A stretch of DNA of 64,000 nt from Paraglaciecola sp. T6c (GCF_000014225.1 NC_008228.1:2356001-2420000), one strand, 5' to 3'. Shown: positions 25,708 to 36,688, counted from the first letter of the stretch. Numbers and translations: made by a program. Notes: generated by a model not told the origin, from the sequence alone.

Positions 25708-27843
25708 TTAAGGAATAGCGATTAAACGTACGTTATCAATATAGTACTGGGCGTTTGTTTCCGTGAGCATCACGTTCAATGTCATGGTTTCTTGTGACCA
25801 ATCAATCGCTGCGCTGCGGCCAAACTCTTCAGTAATGATGATGTCTGAGGTTTTACTGTCAGCTCCCTCAGTTGTACCGCTACCATTGGCGGCGATAGTT
25901 TCTGTGCCATTAGACAGGTTGATTTGGTACAGAACAACCGTACTCTCGCCCGCAGTATATAGGGTGTCGTGGTTTATTAGCTGCGCATCCAATACCACGG
26001 CGTAACGGCCACCAGCGTTAATTGCTCCAGCTTTGATGGGTAGGCTAATCGTCACGCCATCTGTGGTACCTGTGGTATCAACGAATAATTTTTGCATGCC
26101 CTCGACGTCGCGTATTTCAACGGTCCCGCCGTCGCTGATAATGGTTTCAGCGTTTTCAAACAGGCCGACATCATCGATCAACATGTCATGCACAGCAGTA
26201 TCAAAATGCCCATATTTGACCATATTAAGATCGTCAATATTGTGTTTACCACCTGCGTAAGAGTCATCATACTTGAGCAAACCAAAGTGCACGGGAAGCG
26301 TTTCATAACCGTCCCAGTTACCATGTTCGCCAGTATTAATTAACTGCACATGTTCCATCCAAACATTTAGAGATTGATCGAAATATCGGCTACCCATCCA
26401 GAATCTATTATTCAGATCAGACCCTTCGTTTGGTGTCGTAAATAGTGGTACATATGGGTTGCCATTCGTTCCGTTAGAGGCTTCATTGTTTAGCCAATAC
26501 GACATAGCGTATTTTTGATTGTCTTCTAAAGAAGTGACGATGTTATGTACTTCAAAATGGCAAAAACTACCTTGCATGAACAGCCCATAGTCACCGGTTT
26601 TAGCCGCATCACTGCGGATCTCTTTAACAGGACAGCCCCAGTTGGCGAATCCCCATACGAAGCCTGCTGGGTTGACCGATTTATCGAGTGGTCCTAAAAA
26701 TGTAGGATCTTCAAAATCGGCGTTAAACCCAGATGCCGCTACTAGGTTTGTTTCTTCTCCATTTATAGTAACGACTAAACTTCTCTCTCCATCAGCGGTA
26801 TTACCGGCATCATCTGCTACCTTAAATAGGAATGAAAGGGCGATGCTTTGGCCGTTAGCGACATCATTAAAGTGGGCGTGAGGATCAACGTGAAGCATAT
26901 TTCCGTCAAGCTCAACACCGTAGGGTAACTCTGCTTCGCCATCGAGGGTTAGATCAGTTATGACAATTTCATCGCCCTCGCGTTCTAATGTTTCTTGAGT
27001 TAAATCATATGTTTGAACGGCATCCGTTTCATTGGCACTCGCTTCTAAAAAGTAATTTAAGATAAGTGGAGCGCCAGGAATGTCTTGTACACCCAATATA
27101 TTAATCATTAAATTGCGATCAATCTCAAAGCGGTGATCTTTGACTTTATAGGTATAACTGAACGTAACTTTTTCACCATCTGGTATTTGTGATTCAACCG
27201 CACTTACATCAAGCTCTAACTGGCTATCTTCATTGATAGTAAACGGGATGCTGTATGGATTATTGGGATCTGCGATGACATCAAATGCGGTTAATGGTTC
27301 ATCATCGCCATCCACAACATCTTTGAGCAAATCTACGACCGCCGTACCTGTATCACGCGTAAAGTTACCTGCAAGATCACCTTCTGCCACTGGCGCTACA
27401 TCTTCGCCGGTAATAGTAATAGTGGCTGAACGAGCTGTGGTATTACTGCCATCAGTAATGTCGTAGGTGAGTGTCATTGTTAAAGACTCACCCGTATCTA
27501 AGGTGGGTGCGACAGCTTCTGGGCGTATGCCTAAATACAAGCCGTCTATCTCAAAGCCTGTCATGTCCGTTAGGTTTGAGCTGATGTTTGTGATGCGCAG
27601 GATATCGCCGTCCATGTCGGTGGCCACACCCGTACCACTATTTTCACCGGCAGGTGTACCTAGCAGAAAAAGACGTTTGAACGGATCTTTCTCTGAATAG
27701 GTCAGTGAAATATCGCCGCCATGGGAAGGTGAGTTACTTGAAACTGTGGGCGCTGAACTACCGCCACTGCTACCACCGCAGGCCGTAATGACCGAGCAGG
27801 CGACGCTAGCTAACAAAAATTTAGATGCTTGAGTTGATTTCAT
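25708..27843 (-). CDS. Surface lipoprotein with cadherin-like and carbohydrate-binding-like domains
   Basis: 711 residues beginning with a lipoprotein signal (lipobox VITACGG, Cys at about residue 22) and a Gly/Ser linker. Three cadherin-like repeats of about 100 residues follow (residues about 45-365, each closing with ITG-, ILG- or INGE-type strands). From residue 380 a galactose-binding-like jelly roll (WGFANWGCPVKEI..., CHFEVHNIV) with a final beta-sandwich containing VTISLPIKAGAIN. No catalytic motif is seen, so a sugar-binding partner of the adjacent TonB receptor is the likely role. Confidence 0.7.
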   Translation of the reverse strand: MKSTQASKFLLASVACSVITACGGSSGGSSAPTVSSNSPSHGGDISLTYSEKDPFKRLFLLGTPAGENSGTGVATDMDGDILRITNISSNLTDMTGFEIDGLYLGIRPEAVAPTLDTGESLTMTLTYDITDGSNTTARSATITITGEDVAPVAEGDLAGNFTRDTGTAVVDLLKDVVDGDDEPLTAFDVIADPNNPYSIPFTINEDSQLELDVSAVESQIPDGEKVTFSYTYKVKDHRFEIDRNLMINILGVQDIPGAPLILNYFLEASANETDAVQTYDLTQETLEREGDEIVITDLTLDGEAELPYGVELDGNMLHVDPHAHFNDVANGQSIALSFLFKVADDAGNTADGERSLVVTINGEETNLVAASGFNADFEDPTFLGPLDKSVNPAGFVWGFANWGCPVKEIRSDAAKTGDYGLFMQGSFCHFEVHNIVTSLEDNQKYAMSYWLNNEASNGTNGNPYVPLFTTPNEGSDLNNRFWMGSRYFDQSLNVWMEHVQLINTGEHGNWDGYETLPVHFGLLKYDDSYAGGKHNIDDLNMVKYGHFDTAVHDMLIDDVGLFENAETIISDGGTVEIRDVEGMQKLFVDTTGTTDGVTISLPIKAGAINAGGRYAVVLDAQLINHDTLYTAGESTVVLYQINLSNGTETIAANGSGTTEGADSKTSDIIITEEFGRSAAIDWSQETMTLNVMLTETNAQYYIDNVRLIAIP

Positions 27844-27916
27844 AATTTTATACCGTTGCTGTGAGTCAGGTGCGCTTCGTCACACACCTCACTTATGCCA
27901 ATCTTAATAAGTCAAT

Positions 27917-30900
27917 TTAAAACGTAACGTTCACACCTAAGCGATAAGTCGTGCCGACTTTATAACGTGTGTATGTGCGCGAACGTGTCGCGTCTCCGTC
28001 TAACGGGTTACCTTCTTCAAAGGCAACGAATTGATAGCCCACATCGTTGTCAGCGAAAATGCGGTCTACTTCTAATTCTCGGCTGGTGTAGTAGGTTCTA
28101 AATTCATCATCGAGCAAGTTGATGGCTTGCAATGAAAAGGTAACGTTATCGTTTAGTTTGTAAGATGCTGACAAGTCGAGGTTACCGCGACCTTCGTTCC
28201 AAATAGAGCCTTGGTTCCATGTACGCCCTTGTAAGCCCGTGTTGTAATCAGTACCCACAAGTGAGTCACTGGTACCTCGGTACGCTAAGCGGATCTGGTG
28301 GCCGTCTTGCTCCCAGAATAGGGTCGCGTTGTAGCTGTGCTCAGGTGTATCGGCCACAGGGAATGACGGTAAGGTTTTGCTTGGGTCAATGCTGGAACGG
28401 TCTGGATCATACTGACTGTCTTGATAGGTATAGTTAGCCGACACCCCTAAGCCAGATAAAAAGCCAGGTAAAAAGTCGTAGGTTTGTACATAGCCTAATT
28501 CCACACCGGTAATTTGAGCACCTTTACCGTTGATGATTTTGCTGACGCTGTATTGGGCACACAGATCACGCAAATCGTTACTGAAGCGGGTAGGGTCCGA
28601 AGGCCACCAACCGTAATCAGCTGTTGCGCGAAGCGGCATACAACCGTTTAATCCATGATCATCTGTTCCATCGTCTTCGGCGAGCAAAATGATTTCGCTG
28701 CCGCTAACTGGGGTGTCAACGTTACGCACATCTTTTAGATAAGTAACTGCATTTTCAACCGTGGTAAAATTTGACATATCCTTATGGAATACTGCCACAC
28801 TGAGCATAGAGCTTTCGTTAAAGTACCACTCAAATGATACGTCTAAATTGTTGGACTCTAACGGTTCAAGCTGGGTGTTGAACAATGAAACTTTACTACC
28901 GGTGTTCGGATTACCTGAGCCCCAATAACCGTTTTCGTTCAATTGAAATCCTGGGCGAAGCTGGTCTATTTCAGGACGGGTCATCGTTTTAGAAACCGAG
29001 AAACGGCCGACCATTTCATCAGAAATAGCGTAGTTTAAATTTAGACTTGGCAACCAATTTGTATAGGTGTGGCTGTCGCTAGAGCGAAATGATTGAAGCT
29101 CTCTGTTTCGAATCGATGACGACGAAAATTGATTGGCATTTACGGTTGGAATTGGGGTCGTCCCATCGTAAGCAATCGTGCCATCCCAGCCATTATTGCG
29201 GGTGGTCGATACGTCAGCGTAGCGCCACATATTTAACCAAGTGATCGGGTCTGCTGGCTCGGGTAAGCTTGGGTCCTGCTGAAATGCAGACCACTGGGCA
29301 AATAGAGGGTCATGACAAGGGCCCTGATCCGCAATGCGAGTCCAACCAGAGGGATCAGGACCACTGCTGGTATCCCAACCTTGACCATCAACCCGTTGGT
29401 ATTTTTGCTCATAACCTAGCGGTTGATTCGGATCTGCGAAAACAGGTGAACGGCACTCAGGCAGACTTGTGTCTCGCAAGTCACGCAACATAACGCGGTC
29501 GTATTCTCGCTCAAGTGTCTCAGTAAACTGCCAGAAGTCAGCGCCTGAATAGCCCTCTGCTGCGATGTCAGTTTTCACGTAGCGCATACCGATATTACCG
29601 GTCAAACGACCATCAAATAATTCAAAATTAGTTTTAAAGTAATAGGCTTGCGTATCGATATCTGTGATCCGTGATTCGGAGTCATTGGGCGTTCTTACGG
29701 TGTTTTCATCGTCTAACAGCAGGCTAACGGCGTAGGCTGGGTCTACTGGCGTCCAACCGGTTGTGGCCTCATTGCGCTCGTAACCCAATGACTGCATGAA
29801 GTCGCTGGGTACGACACCGTCACGTGCTATCAAATTAGCGCGAATGTCTAATAACGCGCCGCCTGGAATAGCAACGGGGTTACCAAATTCGTCCTCGACG
29901 ACCTCTGTGGCTGTGACTGAGTTAAATTGGTATTTTTGATTATCCACGTCTTTCGTACGTTTGGTAACTTTAGCGCCAAACTCGAACGAGGTAATGCCAT
30001 AATCATCAAAGTCATATTCAAAATCGACTTGGCCATTTGCCAACTCATCGCTCACTGTTACGTCATTTTCACTTAAGAAGCTCAAATGCTGTGCGTTAAT
30101 ATCTGCGGGGTTGTAGCCCGTGAATACAGTATTATCTTCATATCCGGGGACAAATAAGCCAGTTTCCGGATCGGTTTGACTGACAATTTGTTCGCCAAGA
30201 TCAGCAAATGAACTGCCAAATACCATGCGACACGTTCCGCTAGTGCAGTCATAACCAACAGGTTCGATATCTCGGCCTGCATCATAGAGTTTTATCGCGG
30301 GCACCTGGGGGAAATTTTGCATCGCTGCAAATGCACTGGGTAAACTTTCTGATTCACTTTTGGAGTAACCAAATTGGCTTGAGACACGAAGAGAGTCGGT
30401 TAATTCACGTTTGTACGTTAATGAGATGCTGCCATTTTTTTGATCATTACCGCCTTGTGAGGATTGTAAGTCACCTGCACCGAAACGATTCAATTCTCGT
30501 AGCATGGTATTGTTCTGTGTATCGACTACATACCAATCTGTTTGTGGATCGGTGAAGGGCGCTGCAGGACGTTGACTGCCTAGCGGCTCAATGCCTTCGA
30601 CAAAATTTTGATTGCCCGTAGCTCGACTTATTACGGCATCTTGACGTGTTGCATATTCTTGCTGTGAGTAAGTAATATCAAGATTCAATTCAGAAACATC
30701 GTCTGGTAGAAATTGCAGCCCTAAGGTTATGCCCTGACGTTCGGTGCTATTTTGATGCAGTTCGTAACGCGTGGCCGTAGGGCGTATCGCCTTGACGCCA
30801 GAGATGGCATTTCCGTCCATGTCGCTTGCTGATGCGATAATAGTAGAAGCTGCGAATCTGTCTATTCGGTATTGGTCGCGCCGAATACTTGAAGTTTGAT

Positions 30901-31579
30901 CATAGGCTGAAAAGGCAACACCAAAGGTATCATCGAAAAATTTTTCAGTGAGGGTAAACTGTACTTTATGATCGCTCTCTTCCGAGAAATCATTGTATCT
31001 GCCCTGTGCAGTGAAGGAACGCACGCCTTTCTTTTGATCAAGAGGCTTGAGTGTTATGAGGTTAATATTGGCCCCCAGAGATCCTTCGTCTTGGTCGGCA
31101 CTTGATGTTTTCACCACTTCAAGCTTTGACAAAATGTCTGCAGAGAAGGAGCTTAAATCAACCGCTTGACTGAAGTCTGTTGAGGTGAGTTGCTGACCAT
31201 TAATAGTAATATTATTTTGGTTAGCAGTGGCACCACGCACGGTGACTTGAGTACCTTCGCCATCACGCGTAACCAATGAAACGCCCGTTACGCGGCTTAA
31301 TGCATCTGCTACGTTTTGGTCGGTCGACTTACCAATGTCTTCGGCATTAATTGTGTCGACTAAGTTCTGAGAGAAGCGCTTATCATTGATTGATTTTTTG
31401 AGGCTACTCTTCAAACCTGTAATTTCAATCACTTCAATGTCGCTTGTTTCGCTAGATTTCGCTTCAGGTGAATTCAGCGCGTTTTGTTCTTCCTGCGTTT
31501 GGCCAAATGCGTTAGATGCCATAAAAAGCGCAATTGAGATAGCGCTTAATTTAAAGGGTGTGGTGAATGCTTTAGACAT
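27917..31579 (-). CDS. TonB-dependent receptor, likely for agar oligosaccharides
   Basis: 1220 residues from the ATG at 31579, which gives a clean signal peptide (SKAFTTPFKLSAISIALFMASNAFGQ); the frame is open to 31642. Plug domain with IGKSTDQNVADALSRVTGVSLV and VTVRGATANQNNITINGQQL (about residues 60-150), then a 22-strand barrel ending in GVNVTF with C-terminal Phe. It imports large ligands across the outer membrane using TonB energy. Adjacent lipoprotein, agarase and operator at 31756 point to agar-derived oligosaccharides. Longer than most receptors because of inserted loops. Confidence 0.88.
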   Translation of the reverse strand: MSKAFTTPFKLSAISIALFMASNAFGQTQEEQNALNSPEAKSSETSDIEVIEITGLKSSLKKSINDKRFSQNLVDTINAEDIGKSTDQNVADALSRVTGVSLVTRDGEGTQVTVRGATANQNNITINGQQLTSTDFSQAVDLSSFSADILSKLEVVKTSSADQDEGSLGANINLITLKPLDQKKGVRSFTAQGRYNDFSEESDHKVQFTLTEKFFDDTFGVAFSAYDQTSSIRRDQYRIDRFAASTIIASASDMDGNAISGVKAIRPTATRYELHQNSTERQGITLGLQFLPDDVSELNLDITYSQQEYATRQDAVISRATGNQNFVEGIEPLGSQRPAAPFTDPQTDWYVVDTQNNTMLRELNRFGAGDLQSSQGGNDQKNGSISLTYKRELTDSLRVSSQFGYSKSESESLPSAFAAMQNFPQVPAIKLYDAGRDIEPVGYDCTSGTCRMVFGSSFADLGEQIVSQTDPETGLFVPGYEDNTVFTGYNPADINAQHLSFLSENDVTVSDELANGQVDFEYDFDDYGITSFEFGAKVTKRTKDVDNQKYQFNSVTATEVVEDEFGNPVAIPGGALLDIRANLIARDGVVPSDFMQSLGYERNEATTGWTPVDPAYAVSLLLDDENTVRTPNDSESRITDIDTQAYYFKTNFELFDGRLTGNIGMRYVKTDIAAEGYSGADFWQFTETLEREYDRVMLRDLRDTSLPECRSPVFADPNQPLGYEQKYQRVDGQGWDTSSGPDPSGWTRIADQGPCHDPLFAQWSAFQQDPSLPEPADPITWLNMWRYADVSTTRNNGWDGTIAYDGTTPIPTVNANQFSSSSIRNRELQSFRSSDSHTYTNWLPSLNLNYAISDEMVGRFSVSKTMTRPEIDQLRPGFQLNENGYWGSGNPNTGSKVSLFNTQLEPLESNNLDVSFEWYFNESSMLSVAVFHKDMSNFTTVENAVTYLKDVRNVDTPVSGSEIILLAEDDGTDDHGLNGCMPLRATADYGWWPSDPTRFSNDLRDLCAQYSVSKIINGKGAQITGVELGYVQTYDFLPGFLSGLGVSANYTYQDSQYDPDRSSIDPSKTLPSFPVADTPEHSYNATLFWEQDGHQIRLAYRGTSDSLVGTDYNTGLQGRTWNQGSIWNEGRGNLDLSASYKLNDNVTFSLQAINLLDDEFRTYYTSRELEVDRIFADNDVGYQFVAFEEGNPLDGDATRSRTYTRYKVGTTYRLGVNVTF

Positions 31580-32516
31580 AGTTAATTGTTCCCGGTAATT
31601 ATAAATGTCGTTAATCGCCATGGCTTGGTTAGCGTGCATCACTAAACCAACCAGACTTACTTCAAGTGCTTATGTCTAATTTCATATGAACATTTTATTA
31701 CACTTAAAATGTAAAGCATATGTAAACATTTGGTTTGGTTGTTGTCAAAGGTTTTTTGTTAACAATTAACTGTGGGGAGGTGGTTATTCATAATGATTGT
31801 ATAAGTGTACTTAAATCAAGCTAATCAATGGCTTACGCGTTATTAAAAGCGTTTATTTTTAGAGGGGGTAGGTTAACAAAACGAGATGCATTGTAATTTT
31901 AATGGTTCTTTTATAACTGACTAGTTACTTTAAATAGTCATTTATGCCAAAAAATTAACGCCTGCCAGTGCAAAATGTTACACGCAGATGTCGGAAGAGT
32001 AGAAATAAATTTTTGTTAAAAATCAGTCAACATTCGTGTTTGAATTAAACACGAAGCGTTCATACCATACATGTTAGAATAATAGATATATCAGGTTAAA
32101 CGCACAGCACAAAAGCGCTAGCCTGATACTCGCCGTATCATCATCGCTGTATCATCAGGCTACTTAAGTATTTTCCCACTAGAAAAACAGCATATGCAAG
32201 CAGTACAGACTAGATTTTAAACGTCCCGTTTAGCGAGACGAATCATTCGTGTGATTTGCGGTTATGAAGAGGTGCTATGGCGAGCGATATTCAGACAGTG
32301 GATGAGCCTTTAGGAGCGCGGCAAACCTAAGAATCCTGGTTAATAAAAAAGGCGCGGTGATAGCGCGATGCCATGCACCCAATTCAAGGGCTCAATACCC
32401 ATGTCGAAATGGGTAATTTAAAAAAAGCCCTTCAAGCCTACTTTGTAAAACACTTAATAACGAGCAGTACAGGGAAACTAGCTTCCAGTCTTTATTCTAT
32501 CGTTCAAACGCGTCTT
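31580..32516. other. Long intergenic region upstream of the TonB receptor
   Basis: Holds the receptor promoter region: TTGTTAACAA at 31756-31765 and a perfect TTCATATGAA palindrome at 31681-31690. Near 32034 is the inverted repeat CGTGTTTGAATTAAACACG. A 17-codon frame begins at 32277 (ATGGCGAGCGATATT...) behind GAGGTGCT, which could be a tiny peptide or a gene scrap; nothing else is convincing. Confidence 0.5.
31756..31765. promoter_or_regulatory. Candidate operator TTGTTAACAA (TonB receptor promoter)
   Basis: Exact copy of the shared palindrome, 177 bp before the chosen start codon. Confidence 0.6.
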
Positions 32517-32786
32517 TTAAGCGGCGTACTTACGCCAAAAACTGATGTCCTTTGGGCAGTTGTTGCGGGCTGCACGCTCACAACGCATAGATGCAATGAC
32601 TTCAAACGGGTCAAGGGAAAGCATCTCGGCTATCTCTACAGCAAGTTTGTCATCGATTGAGCCCGTTTGATTACGATAACGACTTACCGCAGACCGAGAC
32701 ACACCGAGTTTTTTAGCCACAGTGTTATCAGAGCGAAGCCTATATTTGTGCCGTAACATATCGATTAGCTGCATGCTTTTATACAT
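32517..32786 (-). CDS. Small helix-turn-helix protein, DUF3693/XRE-like
   Basis: 89 residues. A helix-turn-helix fits MQLIDMLRHKYRLRSDNTVAKKLGVSRSAVSRYRNQTGSI, followed by a helical dimerisation part and the NCPKDISFWRKYAA tail. The RCERAARNNCPKDISFW ending is like the phage-related DUF3693 proteins. It probably binds DNA as a small repressor. GGAAG precedes the ATG. Upstream lies an inverted repeat (32839-32875). It sits inside the agar region but, being phage-like, may be an unrelated passenger. Confidence 0.7.
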   Translation of the reverse strand: MYKSMQLIDMLRHKYRLRSDNTVAKKLGVSRSAVSRYRNQTGSIDDKLAVEIAEMLSLDPFEVIASMRCERAARNNCPKDISFWRKYAA

Positions 32787-32838
32787 GGTGTCTTCCTTCT
32801 ACTGTCGTTAATAAACCCTTATGTGGGTATCTATCTGC

Positions 32839-32875
32839 GAGTACCCATTTTCGATTTAATACCTAATGGGTGCTC
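32839..32875. promoter_or_regulatory. Inverted repeat upstream of the HTH gene
   Basis: GAGTACCCAT (32839-32848) and ATGGGTGCTC (32866-32875) are complementary at 9 of 10 positions; a further GTGGGTAT lies at 32823. A plausible autoregulatory operator, not proven. Confidence 0.4.
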
Positions 32876-32900
32876 GGGTTTACTGCTATATCTCAGTTTG

Positions 32901-33986
32901 TTAGTTACTGTTTTGAAACGTGCCAGCGTCCAATACTTGTTTCTTTAAACGATAACGACAAATGTAATTCCAATTCCAACTGCTATCGTATTTATGGCAT
33001 AAACCCCAATGTAAGCCCGGGGGAGAGGTGTCTTCTATGTTGCTTGGCCGGTATAAACCAACCGCTTCTGGCGCCCCTTTGATATGGGCTTTGATATCAA
33101 AATTAATACCGTCAGGGGCAAACTGAATGGTGTTTTTCTCAGGACCGTCAGTGGTCAATAAGCTTGCAACGCCACCTTGGTAATTCCACACCACCACTTC
33201 ATGGCCGCTGTTGCTGATCGGGTTGTATTCTGATTTGTGATAAGGCCCTAAAATGTCGTCGGCGATGGCGACCCCATGCTTGATTTCGCGCCCACCAAAG
33301 TTCATTTCTTCGCCCATGGTCTCGCCTTTGTAATACAGGTGGAACTTGCCATTAAACACCAGTAAACATGGGTCATGCACTTTATGGCTATCAAAGCTGC
33401 CCTTTGAATGCACGTGGAAACGGTTGTCTTCATCACCGCGCCATTCGCCGTCCATGGAAGGACTCAAAATCGGTGCGGTGGATTTTATCCAAGGGCCAAA
33501 AGGGGAGTCGGCATGGGCAATGGCGATTTGTTCTATTTGTCGATTGGTATAAGGATATTGCACGGTTTGATAGACCAAATAGTATTTACCATTATGGGCG
33601 AGTACTTCGGGGGTAAATACGGCACGATCATCAAACGCACCAGGTGTACCACGGGTGATAGCAGGGCCTTGCTCATGCCACGTTTCGCCGTCCCTTGAGG
33701 TGGCGTGCCAAACTTCGGTTAAATCCCATGGAAACACTTTATCATCTGGGTTAGTACTACCAAAGCCCACGGTTTCGCCAGTGCCTTTGGTGTACCAACA
33801 ATGATAAACATCATCGACTGAAATGACCGATGTGGGGTCGCGGCGAATTACCCCTTCTTCAAATGCAAAGTCACCCTTTAATGGGCTGGTTTCAAATTCG
33901 ATCATCCAGTCAGCATTTTTACTGTCATAGCCTCGCTCGATAGCGCGCTTGGTGGCAAGGCTTTGTTTTTGCTTAGCCTGAGTCAT
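32901..33986 (-). CDS. GH117 alpha-1,3-(3,6-anhydro)-L-galactosidase (neoagarobiose hydrolase)
   Basis: 361 residues, no signal peptide, so cytoplasmic. Starts with the family's helical extension ([34 protein letters not shown]) and has a five-bladed propeller with [14 protein letters not shown], the acid in [34 protein letters not shown] and [16 protein letters not shown]117 enzymes split neoagarobiose and related oligosaccharides from the non-reducing end to 3,6-anhydro-L-galactose. AGAGGAAATAAC precedes the ATG. Third gene of the MFS-kinase-GH117 operon. Family is clear; substrate follows from the family. Confidence 0.9.
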   Translation of the reverse strand: MTQAKQKQSLATKRAIERGYDSKNADWMIEFETSPLKGDFAFEEGVIRRDPTSVISVDDVYHCWYTKGTGETVGFGSTNPDDKVFPWDLTEVWHATSRDGETWHEQGPAITRGTPGAFDDRAVFTPEVLAHNGKYYLVYQTVQYPYTNRQIEQIAIAHADSPFGPWIKSTAPILSPSMDGEWRGDEDNRFHVHSKGSFDSHKVHDPCLLVFNGKFHLYYKGETMGEEMNFGGREIKHGVAIADDILGPYHKSEYNPISNSGHEVVVWNYQGGVASLLTTDGPEKNTIQFAPDGINFDIKAHIKGAPEAVGLYRPSNIEDTSPPGLHWGLCHKYDSSWNWNYICRYRLKKQVLDAGTFQNSN

Positions 33987-34024
33987 GTTATTTCCTCTTA
34001 AGATCTGTTAGATGCGATACCAAT

Positions 34025-34981
34025 TCACGCAACGGTGTGATTGGCTAAACGTTGACGAAATGCATCGAAAATAGTGTGCTCAACTATGGCGCCCTGATGT
34101 TGCACCACTAGCCCCGCTGCTGCGGATGCGTGTTCAATAGATAATTTCATAGGTTTATCAGCCATGCGGCAGGCCAAATATACACCTGCAAAAGAGTCTC
34201 CGGCTGCGGTGGTATCCAGCTGTCTGTCCGCAGGGGTAAAAGGCACATGGCATAGGGCTTGGCCACAATCGAAAGCGAAAACACCCTCTTTGCCTGCTTT
34301 GACGACCAGCTCCTGAACATCGTACTGCTTACAGTAATTTACAATCTCAGAGACAGATGCATGTCCTAATAGGTCATGATGATCCTCGGTGCCTGGTAGT
34401 ACTATGTCACTGACTGTGTATGCCGCTTCAAGCCATCGGATAGCATGCGCTTTGTTCGCCCACATCTTTGGGCGGTAGTTGGGGTCAAAGGCCACTTTAC
34501 TGCCTTTAGCTTTAAGACGGGTGATTAAGTTGATTAACTTGTCTTTATCTTCATCGGATAAAATCCCTAGGGATATTCCACTGAAATAAACCAAATCAAA
34601 ATGTGGCCAGTGGGATTCACAGTCGCTTTGTTCAATGAGGGACATGAGTTGGGTGGCCGCTGACTCCTTGCGCCAATAATCGAAGTGGCGCTCTCCACTG
34701 TCGTCGTTCTTAATCGCGTATATACCCACGTTATGATCATCAGAGGTAAGAGCAAACTCATCACTGATACCATGCTGTTGCCAGTGCGCTGTCATCAAGG
34801 TGCTAAAGCTGTCTTGGCCGATGCCTGATAGAAAGTAGCAGTCTAACTCGTTGTGCCAACGCTTGGCATAAACCAAAGAGTTATAGGTATCACCGGCATA
34901 AGAATGTTGTAGTTTATTTTGAGCGGTAACACTCAGCTCGACCATGCATTCGCCGATCGCAATAAATGTAGGGTTGCGCAT
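34025..34981 (-). CDS. kdgK: PfkB-family sugar kinase, 2-keto-3-deoxygluconate kinase type
   Basis: 318 residues. The N-terminal [12 protein letters not shown] and [12 protein letters not shown], and the C-terminal [18 protein letters not shown] with the catalytic Asp and anion hole, are those of ribokinase/PfkB kinases, nearest in pattern to KDG kinases. It would phosphorylate 2-keto-3-deoxy sugar acids, the product expected from anhydrogalactose through anhydrogalactonate. The start codon lies one base past the transporter's stop, so translation is coupled. The earlier enzymes of that path (dehydrogenase, cycloisomerase) are not in this window. Galactose kinase-like use cannot be excluded. 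Confidence 0.82.
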
Positions 34982-34982
34982 C

Positions 34983-36572
34983 TTAGACCACGCTCGCTTT
35001 ATCTTTTGTGCTGTCTAAATCGAGTTCAATTTCTTCAATCGTCTTATTCTTGGTTTCAGGCATGATCTTAAACAAGATCACGAAACCTATAGCACCACTG
35101 ATAGCGTAAAATAAGAAGATGTCACTAGCCCCCATATGGCTTAACTGCCATGGGAAAAACTGCTGTACTAAATAACTCACAATACTAGCAAGCAATGCAA
35201 ACATGGGAATGGCGGTTCCACGAATAGCGATTGGGAATATCTCTGAAAAGAGCACCCACATCACCGGCCCAATTGAGAAATGAAAAGCTGCTATATAACC
35301 CATGACGCCAAGTAGGATCATGTTTGCGTTCACATTAGTCGCCATTTGCATCAACTGGCCTTCATGGCGTCTAAATTCTTCGATACCAATAACCGACTGC
35401 AGCATATTCTTAAATTCAATATCAGATGAAAACGCAGTGGACACCATATTCTGCATGCTGGCTAAGCCATGCTCAGTGGTAAACGCGTTAATCTGCTCAG
35501 GGGTAAGGATATAAGTGGCCTGACTGAAAGCGTAGTGACACATAAATAGGCTAATAGTGCCCGCTGCAAGGCCGTAAATCACCAGTGGACGGCGGCCCAA
35601 TCTATCGACTAACAACACTGCTGCTATGGTGAACAACACGCTGACCAAACCGACGATAAGTGCTTGGAAAAAGGCAGCATTGGTGCCCAAACCGACTTGC
35701 TCAAAGACCGTTGGGGCATAAAACATGATCGCGTTAATTCCGGTAATTTGTTGCACCACCCCCATGGTTAAACCGATTAATGCGGCTTTACGCATTTTGC
35801 TGCCAAACATGGCTTTTATGGCTTCAGCGGTGGATAAAGCGTGTTTATCGCCTAAATCGACGCTGTGCTGAATTTGAACCAGTTCTTTTTCGACCTCTTC
35901 GTTATTCAAAAACTGATGCAGTACACGCTTTGCTTCATCCAAACGATTGTTCATGACCAACCATCGAGGGCTTCTTGGGATCGTAATAAGTAAGAATAGC
36001 CATACGATGGCTGGGATAATCTCAATGCCGAGCATCCACCGCCAAGTATGGGTATTGATACCAAGAGACATGACCCAGTCGGTCTCTAATTGCGACACCT
36101 TTAATATCATGTAATTGGCAAAATAAGCGGCTGAGAGACCGATAACGATATTTATCTGGATCATGGCCACCAATTTACCGCGTAGTTTTGGCGGTGCAAT
36201 TTCGCCAATATACATAGCCGCTACTGACAGCGACGTAAACGCAAGCCCGCCAACAAATCGAGCCGTAACCAACATCTCAAAGGAAATAGCACCAACAGAC
36301 GCTACCGCAGACAATATATATAAAACAGAAATAATGAGCAGGGCTTGGCGGCGACCATATTTGTCACAAATATAGCCAGTAATGAGTAACGCAAATAAAA
36401 CACCGAAACCAGGTGCACTGACCACAGCCCCAATTTGCAAGTCAGAGAGGGCAAACTCGGCGGAAATAAAGCGCACAGTGCCTGAGATAAGCGCGGCATC
36501 TAAACCAAAAATGAATCCTCCGAATGCCACTACGATTGCGCAAAAGAATACATGCCTAACTTGATTATTCAT
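34983..36572 (-). CDS. MFS sugar porter
   Basis: 529 residues with 12 predicted membrane helices and the sugar-porter signatures: [14 protein letters not shown] in helix 1, DKYGRRQAL after helix 2, [33 protein letters not shown] in helix 7, VDRLGRRPL and [12 protein letters not shown] at the end. It imports a hexose or small oligosaccharide by proton coupling. An unusually long loop lies between helices 9 and 10 (about residues 350-415, helical, with Met-rich sections). First gene of the operon, 49 bp behind an operator palindrome. Substrate inferred to be an agar-derived sugar. Confidence 0.85.
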
Positions 36573-36618
36573 TGGTGTTCCTATTTAGCTTGGATGACGT
36601 CTATTAACTTAGGGGGAC

Positions 36619-36632
36619 CTTTGTTAACAAAG
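36619..36632. promoter_or_regulatory. Candidate operator CTTTGTTAACAAAG (MFS operon promoter)
   Basis: A perfect 14-bp palindrome containing TTGTTAACAA, 47 bp before the MFS start codon. A second operator lies 45 bp farther away. Confidence 0.65.
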
Positions 36633-36674
36633 TGACGTAAATCGTCGATGAATTATGCTAACGCATATATTGAT

Positions 36675-36688
36675 AATTGTTAACAATT
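36675..36688. promoter_or_regulatory. Candidate operator AATTGTTAACAATT (MFS/GH50 divergent region)
   Basis: Perfect 14-bp palindrome within the divergent region; the larger context GATAATTGTTAACAATTAATTATC is also nearly symmetric. Confidence 0.65.

Noticed and set aside
32373-32660. A 95-codon plus-strand frame before and over the HTH gene
   Set aside because: It overlaps the helix-turn-helix gene in antisense and has no supporting start or family pattern.
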